Source: Roseivirga sp. UBA6061
Lineage (GTDB): Bacteria > Bacteroidota > Bacteroidia > Cytophagales > Cyclobacteriaceae
Direction of reading: 5' to 3'
Assembly (NCBI GenBank): GCA_002427745.1
Contig: DIYF01000092.1
Span: 1-64,000, forward strand
Length of the DNA: 64,000 bases
The notes below the pieces were generated by a model. The model searched no databases. It saw only the letters and a program-made list of their open reading frames with translations, and had not been told where the DNA came from. This document shows positions 53,415-62,295 of the stretch, in pieces; position 1 is the stretch's first letter, and each line of letters starts with the position of its first letter. The translations under genes were made by a program, and so were the position numbers.

Positions 53415-54289
53415 TTTTCCTGATCTTTAAGTCTGAGCGTTTCAATAATTTCCGCATCCACCCATTTTCTGTCATAAGGCGGGTCGCAACGAGGACAGTA
53501 GGAGAGGTATTTTCCGTCTGGCGTTACATAGCCGCCACCATCTTCACCATCTGTATTGATCTCATCTCCAAAATTGATGGCAGGGCCCCAGGAGCCATCC
53601 GGCTGTCGAAAGCTGATGTACATGTCGCTGTCACCAAATCCGCCTTCCCGTTCGCTGTCCCAGATGATGTAAGAGTCATCCGGAGCAATAAAAGGATGGG
53701 CCGTCCATTTACCGGTGTTAATCTCCGGACCTAAGGGTTGAGGTGCTTCGCGTCTGCCGTTCACTATTCTCGAAAGCCGAAGTACTCCATTGCCATTGGT
53801 GCCGACTTCATCCATAATCAGGGTACCCTTCAATGAAGCTGTGAGCCGCATGATCCTGATTGCTTCAAACTCAGGCCCCAGACTCTTTATGGCTGACCAG
53901 CCCGTGTTGGTGCGTTCTATGTATTTGTCTTTCGTATATAGGGTATCACTACCGGTAGCATTGAATTTATACTGCTTCCAGGTACGGTTTTCTTTGCGAA
54001 AGACTACAACGGCAGGGCTGAAAGGGGAGCTGCCATTTGTGGTGAAGTAGAATTCGTCCATGGATGGAGTAAAACCTGCTCCGAGCTCCCAGCCCTCGGT
54101 CAGAAAGACATCAGGGATCAGGTCCTGGGGAGTTGAGCCTGGTGGTTTTTGCCCGTAATACAGGTCATCCTCAAGAGAAAGGAGGTTCTTCTTTTTAGCC
54201 TTTTTTTTAGCATCGCATGCACTGATAGCGAAGAGCGCTGCCAACAACAAAAGGAATGGTGTTGCTTTAAATGTATTGATCATGTTCAT
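53411..54289 (-). CDS. PD40 propeller lipoprotein, paralog 2
   Basis: 292 residues. A lipoprotein signal ends in AISACDAKKKAKKK, so unlike its neighbours it is lipid-anchored and then basic. The signature is YYGQKPPGSTPQDLIPD. PD40 strands follow: FTPSMDEFYFTTNGS, IAPDDSYIIWDSEREGG and YVTPDGKYLSYCPRC, where a CPRCDPP insert is unusual. The phrase DMYISFRQPDGSWGPAIN is shared. It overlaps both neighbours by four bases. It may hold the other propellers at the membrane, but that is inference. Confidence 0.88.
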   Translation of the reverse strand: MNMINTFKATPFLLLLAALFAISACDAKKKAKKKNLLSLEDDLYYGQKPPGSTPQDLIPDVFLTEGWELGAGFTPSMDEFYFTTNGSSPFSPAVVVFRKENRTWKQYKFNATGSDTLYTKDKYIERTNTGWSAIKSLGPEFEAIRIMRLTASLKGTLIMDEVGTNGNGVLRLSRIVNGRREAPQPLGPEINTGKWTAHPFIAPDDSYIIWDSEREGGFGDSDMYISFRQPDGSWGPAINFGDEINTDGEDGGGYVTPDGKYLSYCPRCDPPYDRKWVDAEIIETLRLKDQEK

Positions 54290-56337
54290 AGTTTACTGCC
54301 TGGTCTGAGGTTTTCAATCACCTGGGTGCTTACCCAGTACCTGCCACTTTCATTGTAAGTACTGCCATCAGCTCTGGTCTTTTTTACCGACCTCCAGAAG
54401 AACAGATACTTTCCGTCAGAAGAGATCCAGGAGCTAAAGTCTGCATGCTCTGAATTCACTTTATCGCCCAGGTTAATGGCTTTTCCCCATGAACCATCCG
54501 GCTGCTTGAAAGTGACATAGATGTCTGAGTCACCATAGCCTTCTTCCCGCTCACTATCCCAGATCAGATAAGACTCATCGGGTGCGATATTGGGGTGTGC
54601 GGTCCATTTACCAACATTGATCTCCTTGCCCAGCAATTGGGGTGTTTCGCGTTTTCCATCTTTGATTCTTGAGATGCGGATGATATCATTGCTCTTATAG
54701 TCATCAAAAACATAAGTGCCCTTTTTAGAGGCTGTTACGCGCATAATGCCCCAGTCTTCTCTTTCGAACATAGGGCCCAGACTTTTCATTTCAGACCAGC
54801 CGGTTGCTGTACGCTCTATGTATTGATTCCTTCTGTATAGCCGGTTGCTGTCTGTGGTATGGGTTTGCATAAAGTCATGCTGCGTCCAGGTTCTGCCTTC
54901 CTTGCGAAACACAACAACCTTAGGGGCGTAACCTCCCTGATGAGGATTGACCATGTAAAACTCTTTGGAGTTCGGTCCGAAATCTCCGCCCAATACCCAG
55001 CCTTTTGTTGAGATCATACCCGGGGCAAAGGGTTCTGCTGTTAATCCGGGGCGTTTCTGACCCAGGTAGCGATCTGCAGTAGAGGAGGGCACATCCTGTC
55101 CGCTGTTTGAGCCTGGGCTTGCTGTATTCCCCTGAACAAAAGCCGGCAGTGCTCTGGTAGCTGTTACGGCTGTCACATCATCAACATCACGATGTGTGGT
55201 GGTGACTATCACCAGGTCAAGCTCTTCTATCACAATGATATTTTGCCCGCTGCCGCCTCTGGCCGATTTACTCAGGTAGGTTTTGCCACCCGCAGACAAA
55301 TCGGCCTGCCACCATAAATAGCCGTAGGCAGTGCCGGTGACACCCATGTCGGGATTATCATATTCAGCTCTCTGGTCTACAATCTTACTGGTAGCAGTGG
55401 CCATAAAGGCTTGAGGCACCAGCTGTTCTCCGTTCCATTTGCCTTTGTCAATGGCCAGGGTGCCCCATTTGATCATATCGCGTGAGGTCATGCTGGAGTA
55501 ACTTCCGGCTTTTGGCAGGCCGCTCAATTCAGTACCCCAGCTATAATTGGTGATGCCTAGTTTATCAAGCAGTTCCTTTTTAATAAAGTCTTCGGCCGAG
55601 CCCGGTACTACCGCCTCAATCACCTGCATCACCAGCATGGGGTCGTATTGGTACTTGAAGCTTTGAGAAGCTGCCGTAATAGGAGCACTGTTTTCAAGAT
55701 AAGTCTGAACATGTCCCTGACCTTTGAGCTTGCGGGGCTTTTTTTCAAACTCATCCCTTTGTTCCCTGCTGATGCGGATGCCTGAACGCATGGTCAAAGC
55801 CTTGCGAAGTGTCACCCTTTCGGCACCTTCAACCAGCTTTGCCGGCTTCAGATCTTTGAGAAAGCTGATGAGCGGTTTGTCCAGGTCGGCCATGGTCAGA
55901 TATCCCATCCCGATAGCACGACCCAGTGCCATGCTGGTGTAGGCCTTGGTGGCTGAGGCTTGTGGATGTGGCAGGTCAATGCGGCCTTTTCGGTAGTAGG
56001 ACTCAAAGATAAGCTTACCCTTGTGAGAGATAAGGTAGCTGTCGAAGTTGCCGTATTTACCACCGGCAATGTCCTGCGCCATTTCAATGATCATGGCTTT
56101 GTTACCACCGTCAATGCCCAGCTTACCCACAGGGATACCATCCCCGTTATCAGTGGGTGATGCATTGATAAAGGCCTCTCTCAGAACAGGAATTTCTGCG
56201 AACGGGAGCGAGGCTTCTTTTGCTGTCGCCTTAGGTGCCGTTTTTCGATGCAGGTCCTGAGCCTGGACTGTGCTCTGAGTCAATAGGTTGGCTATGAGCA
56301 GTATTTTTGAAATACGAATTCCCTTCCTGATGTTCAT
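54286..56337 (-). CDS. class C beta-lactamase-like domain fused to PD40 propeller, paralog 1
   Basis: 683 residues. Signal peptide at 1-26. Residues ~75-400 are a serine-hydrolase domain of the beta-lactamase class C fold: Ser128-x-x-Lys131 in ASATKAYTSM, YQYDPMLVMQ for the tyrosine motif, and ARGGSGQNIIVIEELD near the third motif. From ~420, after YLGQKRPGLTAEPFAPG, comes a PD40 propeller like the three small paralogs (DIYVTFKQPDGSWGKAINLG). It is the first gene of a six-gene operon with four-base overlaps. The substrate of the hydrolase half is unknown: peptidoglycan, ester or beta-lactam. Confidence 0.88.
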   Translation of the reverse strand: MNIRKGIRISKILLIANLLTQSTVQAQDLHRKTAPKATAKEASLPFAEIPVLREAFINASPTDNGDGIPVGKLGIDGGNKAMIIEMAQDIAGGKYGNFDSYLISHKGKLIFESYYRKGRIDLPHPQASATKAYTSMALGRAIGMGYLTMADLDKPLISFLKDLKPAKLVEGAERVTLRKALTMRSGIRISREQRDEFEKKPRKLKGQGHVQTYLENSAPITAASQSFKYQYDPMLVMQVIEAVVPGSAEDFIKKELLDKLGITNYSWGTELSGLPKAGSYSSMTSRDMIKWGTLAIDKGKWNGEQLVPQAFMATATSKIVDQRAEYDNPDMGVTGTAYGYLWWQADLSAGGKTYLSKSARGGSGQNIIVIEELDLVIVTTTHRDVDDVTAVTATRALPAFVQGNTASPGSNSGQDVPSSTADRYLGQKRPGLTAEPFAPGMISTKGWVLGGDFGPNSKEFYMVNPHQGGYAPKVVVFRKEGRTWTQHDFMQTHTTDSNRLYRRNQYIERTATGWSEMKSLGPMFEREDWGIMRVTASKKGTYVFDDYKSNDIIRISRIKDGKRETPQLLGKEINVGKWTAHPNIAPDESYLIWDSEREEGYGDSDIYVTFKQPDGSWGKAINLGDKVNSEHADFSSWISSDGKYLFFWRSVKKTRADGSTYNESGRYWVSTQVIENLRPGSKL

Positions 56338-56526
56338 GGTTGTATGTAGTCGGGTAAAAAGGTTGAGGATAGATTTAGCTTGTGAAGCTTTTACCTTAAA
56401 ATTCCCATGATAGTTGTGGTTGTTTCTTGTTTAACTAGTCAACTGCTCTATGCTTGCATGAAATGCTCCGGGCTACATTCGAAAGCCATTTTTTAGTACT
56501 TACTTTACACCGGTAAATCAGCCCGA
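56338..56526. promoter_or_regulatory. divergent control region of the PD40 operon and LytS/LytTR pair
   Basis: 189 bases separate the ATGs of the lactamase-PD40 gene (minus) and the LytS-like kinase (plus), so both promoters must lie here. Near the kinase, TTACTTTAC before the start has a partial -7 resemblance. No exact LytTR direct repeat was found by eye. Confidence 0.45.
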
Positions 56527-58212
56527 ATGAACCCGAAACTCCGGACATGTTTTCTCTTTGTATGCAGCCTGCTGCTGGCTTTGTCATGCGCTTCGGATAA
56601 GGCTGTTTTTGAGAGGAGTGCCACAAAATACCGGATAGGAGATCAGGAAGGCTGGGCTGCGAAAGAGCTGGATCAGAGGTCCTGGCACAGGCGACCCTCC
56701 TTTGTGCCGGATGGTAAGATATTCTGGTCCAGAACCAAGGTTAAAATTCTGCAAGCCCCTGAGGCCATGGAGCCCTATGGTGTCAGGATGGAGATTTACG
56801 GGGAGTATGAAGTGTTTTGGGATGGGGAATTGATTGGCAGAAATGGTAATCCCGGGCAGGAAGCAGAGTTGCCACCCAAGGGCGAATTGTGGACTACCTT
56901 TACCATTCCCTTACATCTGACCGATGTTGGCGAACATGTGCTGGCCCTTCGTTTAAGTAACTATTACTACCCTGATCATATAGGTGTATACGAATTGGAG
57001 GTGGATTACTATGATGATCTGATGACTGATCGGCTCATTCAAAATGCCTATATGCATGTTTTTGCAGGCGCATTTCTGGTTGCATCCATTTATTGCCTGT
57101 TTCTGTTTTTAGGTAATAAAAAGGAGTACCTCCTACTGATTTTCAGCATTAGTTCCTTTTTCTTTTTCGGGCTTACGATGACTCATTTTGTGAGAACCAC
57201 ACTGCCTATTCATTATAGTTTACACGTGTTGAGGCTGGAGGTGATTACGGGGCTCTTATTCGGTATCTCTTTTTTAATTCCGCTGTATTTCTCGATGCAG
57301 TTTCCCTTTCCCAGGCGGAAACTCTTTGTGGGGCTTTATGCCGTTATTTTATTATTCATGTTCTCCAGCAAGCACAATGCCTTTGATTACACCATTTTAA
57401 AGATGACGGCAGGCCTCTGTGTGTTTTCTCTCGGCATCACCATATTTGCTGTGTACAAGAGAGCCAAAGGTGCCCTGCTGGTATTGTTAACCTTGCTTTT
57501 GTGCATCTTCATTGGTTATACGGTTTCATTCAACCTGGCGCTTTTTATAGGTTTTAGTCTTATACTGTTCAACATGCTCTACCTGCTTTCTGTGAGAGTA
57601 AAAGAACAACGCCTGGCCTATGAGACTTCGCTTGTGCAGTCTACCCGCCTTAAACTGGAGCTGGTCAAGAAGAATATTCAGCCACACTTTTTGATGAACA
57701 CACTTACCTCGCTGATGGATTGGGTAGAAGAAGCCCCGGATAAAGGCGTATTGTTTATAGAGGCACTGGCCAGGGAGTTTGATCTGATCAACCAGATGGA
57801 GGATCAGACCCTGATCCCGATTAGTCAGGAGATAGCACTCTGTCGCACCCATCTGGAGATCATGAAGTATAGAAAAGAGATTGACTATTCCTGGGAAGAG
57901 GAGGCAATAGACCCTGAGCAGAAGGTACCTCCTGCCATCTTCCATACCTTGTTGGAAAACGGCATCACCCATAGCATGCCCCGAGAAGATAACAGCATCC
58001 GATTCAGGCTTACCTATGAATCTGACAGCAACCATCATTGCTATACTTTCCTCACTATGGCAGCAGGAGTAAAGCAGGGTAAAAGCAGGGAGGAGGGTAC
58101 CGGTCTGAAATATATCAAAGCCAGGCTGACAGAGAGTTATGATGCGAAATGGGATTTATCCTCAGAACCAACACCAGAGGGCTGGAGAAACGTAATCAAG
58201 ATATATTACTGA
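56527..58212 (+). CDS. LytS-type sensor kinase with lipobox and 7TM domain
   Basis: 561 residues. A lipoprotein-like signal ends in LALSCAS, so the extracellular part may be lipid-anchored. Residues ~40-165 form a jelly-roll-like ectodomain (VRMEIYGEYEVFWDGELIG). Seven hydrophobic segments then cover ~170-365, as in 7TM-DISM receptors. The kinase has His387 in IQPHFLMNTLTSLMDWV (His_kinase, LytS type), and the ATPase shows TLLENGITHSM and EGTGLKYIKARL, a shortened form. It pairs with the LytTR regulator two bases downstream. The divergent PD40 operon is a likely target. Confidence 0.9.
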   Translation: MNPKLRTCFLFVCSLLLALSCASDKAVFERSATKYRIGDQEGWAAKELDQRSWHRRPSFVPDGKIFWSRTKVKILQAPEAMEPYGVRMEIYGEYEVFWDGELIGRNGNPGQEAELPPKGELWTTFTIPLHLTDVGEHVLALRLSNYYYPDHIGVYELEVDYYDDLMTDRLIQNAYMHVFAGAFLVASIYCLFLFLGNKKEYLLLIFSISSFFFFGLTMTHFVRTTLPIHYSLHVLRLEVITGLLFGISFLIPLYFSMQFPFPRRKLFVGLYAVILLFMFSSKHNAFDYTILKMTAGLCVFSLGITIFAVYKRAKGALLVLLTLLLCIFIGYTVSFNLALFIGFSLILFNMLYLLSVRVKEQRLAYETSLVQSTRLKLELVKKNIQPHFLMNTLTSLMDWVEEAPDKGVLFIEALAREFDLINQMEDQTLIPISQEIALCRTHLEIMKYRKEIDYSWEEEAIDPEQKVPPAIFHTLLENGITHSMPREDNSIRFRLTYESDSNHHCYTFLTMAAGVKQGKSREEGTGLKYIKARLTESYDAKWDLSSEPTPEGWRNVIKIYY

Positions 58213-58214
58213 GC

Positions 58215-58910
58215 ATGAATATTCTGATTGTAGAAGACGAATCGAGAATTGCGAAGCGCATTGAAAGAATGATGCGCGATATTCTTGCCAGTGCTCTGAC
58301 CTCGGTTACGCACCTGAATACACTGCAGGAAGCACTGGCCTTTATAGATAAGCAACCGTTGGATCTTGTACTGCTGGATCTGAACCTGAACGGAGAAGAT
58401 GGTTTTGATTTGCTTAAAACGGCAGTATCCGGAGCTTTTCATACCATTGTGATTTCTGCTTATAAAGATCAGGCGATCACTGCATTTGAATACGGAGTGC
58501 TTGATTTTGTGCCTAAGCCCTTTAATCAGGAGCGATTGGAACAGGCCCTGAGCAGGGTAGTAGCTCAGGAGAAAACAGAAACAGAGGTCAGGTACCTGGC
58601 TGTGAAGAAACGGCAAAGAATACAACTCATACCCGTGGATGAGGTGCTGTATATTAAAGGAGCCGGAGCTTACTCTGAGCTATTCCTGATTGACGGGAGC
58701 AAAGAACTGCATGACAAGTCACTTGACAAATTGCAGCAACTTTTGTCCGGTTCTTTTGAGCGAGTGCACAAATCTTACCTGGTGCGAATGTCTGAGGTCA
58801 GTGAGATCATCGTGTCATCGGGAAGTAAATATATGGCAGCGCTTAAAAACGGAGCACAAATACCGATAGGCAGAACCAAGTACAAGGAGATCAAATCGAA
58901 GTGGTATTAG
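58215..58910 (+). CDS. LytTR-family response regulator
   Basis: 231 residues from the ATG at 58215; the longer frame from 58149 overlaps the kinase and is rejected. The receiver has the acidic pair in VEDES, Asp55 in LVLLDLNLNG, and Lys in VPKPF. The C-terminal LytTR domain binds DNA: IQLIPVDEVLYIKGAGAYSEL, then FERVHKSYLVRMSEVSEI and IPIGRTKYKEI. It starts two bases after the kinase stop, a typical sensor-regulator pair. Confidence 0.95.
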   Translation: MNILIVEDESRIAKRIERMMRDILASALTSVTHLNTLQEALAFIDKQPLDLVLLDLNLNGEDGFDLLKTAVSGAFHTIVISAYKDQAITAFEYGVLDFVPKPFNQERLEQALSRVVAQEKTETEVRYLAVKKRQRIQLIPVDEVLYIKGAGAYSELFLIDGSKELHDKSLDKLQQLLSGSFERVHKSYLVRMSEVSEIIVSSGSKYMAALKNGAQIPIGRTKYKEIKSKWY

Positions 58911-59068
58911 AGCTGATTGGTGGTTGGTGAAGAATACCATGAGATGTTGATGTCAGAATCACCCGAATCACCCGTCTGACCACTCCGAGAGATCGGACCG
59001 TTGAGTATTGAAGGACAACCTTTTTAGAGGCCGGTTTTGTCAGGGGCAATAACGGTGGCGTGAAATCA

Positions 59069-60988
59069 TTATCGGTCGTATTGAAGCCCGAATCCAAAAG
59101 CAAACAAGGGGTTTTCACTGTCGTAGGGCACATCTGCTTTTTGACCCTTAACAGCATCCATGGAGGAAGGTAGCTCAAAGGGTAATTTCCCATGAGGTGC
59201 TGCATTGCCAAAGAGGACCTCACAGACTGATCGGTCGCTGGCTCCAAAATCAGCAATAACTGCTTCTGATAATTGTACGATCTCCGGAATGACCGCAGGC
59301 CGGTCCAGGTAGATGTCAACAATGGTGGGAACGGTCTTCAACAGTTTAAGAATTTTCGCTTTTTCATCAGCTTTAAAATCCAGATCGCCATGATGAAAGG
59401 AGGCTGCGATAAAGTTACGGGTATCTACAGGGTACCACGGAGTGTTGAGTCTGATAATGGCAAAATCAGCGGCTTCAGGGCTGTTGATAACTTGGGCATA
59501 TTCTGCCACTACGGTACTGTCCATATTTTCGATATAAACTTTCAGCTTGTTTTGCGCCAGAGGGAGTGTTGACTGTGAGTTCTTTAAGAGGGTCATAGAG
59601 ATCTGCTGAGTCTTTTCTCCAAGTGCTTTTGAGCTTTCTGAATTAAGAATTTCGTTAGCTGCGGCCTCGTCTACAAAAGGATTATCGAACAGGCCAAGCT
59701 CAAACTTTTGCCTTAACAAACGTCTTATTGACTGATCTATTCGAGCTTCTGATAGCTTGCCTTCAGCTACCAATTCCACAACGAGCTCTGGTCGGCTCTC
59801 TCCCCCGAATTGATCACAACCCACCTCAATGATGCGTTGGGCTCTTTCCGATGCATTCAGATGCTCTACACCCCAGGCCCGGGCTTCCCAGACCACATTG
59901 GGTCCCATGGGAATGTCAGTGATCAAACCCCAGTTGGTACAGATCACTCCATCGTATTTGTATTTTTCTCTGAGCAGGGTAGTGATGATGGTTTTGTTAT
60001 AGCCCATGGCCACATTTTCCTCGGTCTGATCAGTAGGGACACCGTAATAGGGCATAATGCCCGCTGTTTTGCTTTCGAAGGCTGCCTCGAAGGGGATCAG
60101 GTGATAGTCAAAATTGTCTCCCGGGTAAATCTGACCCTTATGAAATGAAAAATCGGAGTCGAGGCCTTCATTTTGGGGGCCTGCTCCCGGAAAATGCTTG
60201 GTGATGCAGGCTATGCCATTGCTGAGTGCTCCCTGTAAACCCTGAATATAGGGTTTTACCAACCGGCTCGTCAGGGCGGCATCTTCACTAAAACTCCCGT
60301 TGATTCTTGCCCATCGGGGTTCTGTCACCAGATCTATTTGTGGGTGTAGAGCCTCCCTGATACCAACCGCCAGGTATTCCTTACGAACGATGTCGGCAAA
60401 CTGCTCAACCAAGGCTTCATCACCTATGGCTCCAAAGCCGGGCATTTCACAGAACTGGGTGAAACCATTAGCCGCACCAGGATTATAATGATGCCTGGGA
60501 TCTGAGGCAATTGTAACAGGAATACCAAGTCTGGTCATCTCGGCTTCCTGCTGCACATTGTTGTACCACCTGGCCAGAATACTCAGGTCGGCAGGGATGT
60601 CCCATAAATTGAAATGGGTCATCTTTCTGATGGCCATATTTTCGGTGATAGAGGGCAGAGAGGCAACAAAACCCTGAAGGCCTTCTTTGCCATCGGGGGC
60701 TGCATCAGTACTTACCGGTACACCGTTGATGAACATCATACCGGCCTTTTCTTCAATACTCATTTGACTTAACAAATCTTCAACCCTGGCTTCTACAGGC
60801 TGACCGGAGTCTTCATAGATGTCTAATTTTTTGTTCTTATTCAGGTCCCTGAATGCTTTGCCTCCATTCTGATAAAGTACCTGTGTTTTATTCTTGAGAA
60901 CGTCCTTAGACGGATTTTGCCTGTCATTAGACTCTTTGCATCCGGTTAAGAGTATGATCGCTAAAAGTCCAATTGTAAATCTTTTCAT
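59069..60988 (-). CDS. GH3-like lipoprotein with Asn at the nucleophile position
   Basis: 639 residues from the ATG at 60988; an earlier ATG at 61018 adds a non-signal stretch. A lipoprotein signal ends at Cys17 (LLTGCKES). It has the GH3 barrel layout: LGIPVTIASDPRHHYNPG, then CITKHFPGAGPQNEGLDSD and YDGVICTNWGLITDIPMG. In GH3 enzymes the nucleophile is an Asp before Trp (S/T-D-W); here codon AAC at 59933-59935 gives Asn352. The C-terminal alpha/beta domain is present, ending FGFGLQYDR, with no PA14 or Fn3 tail. It may be inactive, a glycan-binding relic, or use another residue. Confidence 0.88.
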   Translation of the reverse strand: MKRFTIGLLAIILLTGCKESNDRQNPSKDVLKNKTQVLYQNGGKAFRDLNKNKKLDIYEDSGQPVEARVEDLLSQMSIEEKAGMMFINGVPVSTDAAPDGKEGLQGFVASLPSITENMAIRKMTHFNLWDIPADLSILARWYNNVQQEAEMTRLGIPVTIASDPRHHYNPGAANGFTQFCEMPGFGAIGDEALVEQFADIVRKEYLAVGIREALHPQIDLVTEPRWARINGSFSEDAALTSRLVKPYIQGLQGALSNGIACITKHFPGAGPQNEGLDSDFSFHKGQIYPGDNFDYHLIPFEAAFESKTAGIMPYYGVPTDQTEENVAMGYNKTIITTLLREKYKYDGVICTNWGLITDIPMGPNVVWEARAWGVEHLNASERAQRIIEVGCDQFGGESRPELVVELVAEGKLSEARIDQSIRRLLRQKFELGLFDNPFVDEAAANEILNSESSKALGEKTQQISMTLLKNSQSTLPLAQNKLKVYIENMDSTVVAEYAQVINSPEAADFAIIRLNTPWYPVDTRNFIAASFHHGDLDFKADEKAKILKLLKTVPTIVDIYLDRPAVIPEIVQLSEAVIADFGASDRSVCEVLFGNAAPHGKLPFELPSSMDAVKGQKADVPYDSENPLFAFGFGLQYDR

Positions 60989-61273
60989 TCTGTAGTTTTT
61001 TATGACCAGCGCTGCCATGTCAGAATTACCGGCAATTCAAGCTAAAAATCAAGTGGTCCGTGAGATTAGCAGCGAATGGCCCCTGGAATGATGGTAAGCC
61101 CATATCCGGAATTTGGCTGTTACACAAAGAAAGAGAACACAACTTGTACCGCTTTAAGAGGTGGTCTATACAAAGAGAGCTGGAGCCTTTCCTGAGTTGA
61201 CAGAGACAATTCTGCAGTTCACCGATTACGCTTCTTTTGATAACCTCATTACCCCTCCTTTGTCAAAAAAACG

Positions 61274-61666
61274 ATGAAAACATCTATTATCTTACTTAGA
61301 ATCGGAGGGGTGTTCAATATTCTATTTGGCGCTCTCCATATTGCTTTCTGGAACATGTTTGACTGGTCTGATCAATTGGCAATGCTCAGCGTGGAAAACA
61401 GTAATATCATGCAGATGCTCAACCTGGTCCTGATTATCTTCTTTTTCTATACGGCCTACGTGCTGTTAAGGATGCCGGCCAGGCTCCTGACCAATCCGAT
61501 AGGCCGTATATTCATTGGTTTGTTTATCGTACTTTATACCTCCAGGTTGGCTATGGAGTTCTACTTTCCGGGTAGTAGTATGATATTTGCCCTGATCATG
61601 TTAGTGACTATTTCATCTTTCGCTCTGCCGTTGATGCAAACTAAAAAGCTGAGCCATGCGGGTTAA
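61274..61666 (+). CDS. small four-TM membrane protein
   Basis: 130 residues, with four hydrophobic segments (GGVFNILFGALHIAFWNMF, LNLVLIIFFFYTAYVLL, GRIFIGLFIVLYTSRLAMEF, IFALIMLVTISSFALPL). No family assigned; it resembles small conserved membrane proteins of Bacteroidota. Its 3' end overlaps the DUF2867 gene by 11 bases, so the two are probably co-expressed. Confidence 0.8.
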   Translation: MKTSIILLRIGGVFNILFGALHIAFWNMFDWSDQLAMLSVENSNIMQMLNLVLIIFFFYTAYVLLRMPARLLTNPIGRIFIGLFIVLYTSRLAMEFYFPGSSMIFALIMLVTISSFALPLMQTKKLSHAG

Positions 61667-62255
61667 TAAGGAAGAGCATCTGAAACATGCCTGGCGGGTG
61701 CATGGCTTGCTGCCTGATTTACGCATAGAGGATGTGTGGCTGCTGCCAGTGGAAATGGAACCGGATACATCCATAGGGGAGCTGAATGCTGCTTTCGTGA
61801 AGGCTCTGGAAGATACTTCATCAAAAGGAGTAGCCGGATGGCTGTTCCGGCTGAGGTTTTTTCTGGGCAGAATCTTTGGCTGGGAAGATGCCGCAAAGGC
61901 AAAGGAATTGCTCCCTGCCGGAAGCATCAGAGCGCGTTATGCCTCAGAAGAGGGACTGTCTGCCCTCAATGTGGATTATGAAGGTTTTGGTGATTTTGTA
62001 CCCGTTTACAGCTTTCATGAGGAGATGCTGTCTGAAATAGAAAATGAGACCGTGCTGGCTGCTGCACATTTTGGTAAGGTACCCAATGGCCTGGGTAAAC
62101 AAGCCGTTCAAATGACGATATATGTAAAGCCCAAGGGCTGGTTTGGTGCTTTTTATATGCAACTGATCAAGCCCTTTCGCTTATTGATTGTCTATCCTTT
62201 TATGCTCAGATTGATAGGGCGGCAGTGGGAGAAGTATCAGAAGCAAAAGGTTTGA
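61656..62255 (+). CDS. DUF2867-like protein
   Basis: 199 residues. The family pattern of DUF2867 is seen: IEDVWLLPVEMEPDTSIGEL, then GWLFRLRFFLGRIFGWED and PNGLGKQAVQMTIYVKPKGWFGAFYM. The C-terminus is hydrophobic and then basic (KPFRLLIVYPFMLRLIGRQWE), suggesting membrane association. The family has no assigned reaction. It overlaps the membrane gene upstream by 11 bases, in a different frame. Confidence 0.8.
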   Translation: MRVNKEEHLKHAWRVHGLLPDLRIEDVWLLPVEMEPDTSIGELNAAFVKALEDTSSKGVAGWLFRLRFFLGRIFGWEDAAKAKELLPAGSIRARYASEEGLSALNVDYEGFGDFVPVYSFHEEMLSEIENETVLAAAHFGKVPNGLGKQAVQMTIYVKPKGWFGAFYMQLIKPFRLLIVYPFMLRLIGRQWEKYQKQKV

Positions 62256-62295
62256 GTATTAGGCTTAACTTGCGTCAGCGCCACACTTATTGAGA

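Noticed and set aside
58149-58214. N-terminal extension of the LytTR regulator
   Set aside because: It overlaps the end of the kinase gene. The receiver domain starts at the ATG at 58215.
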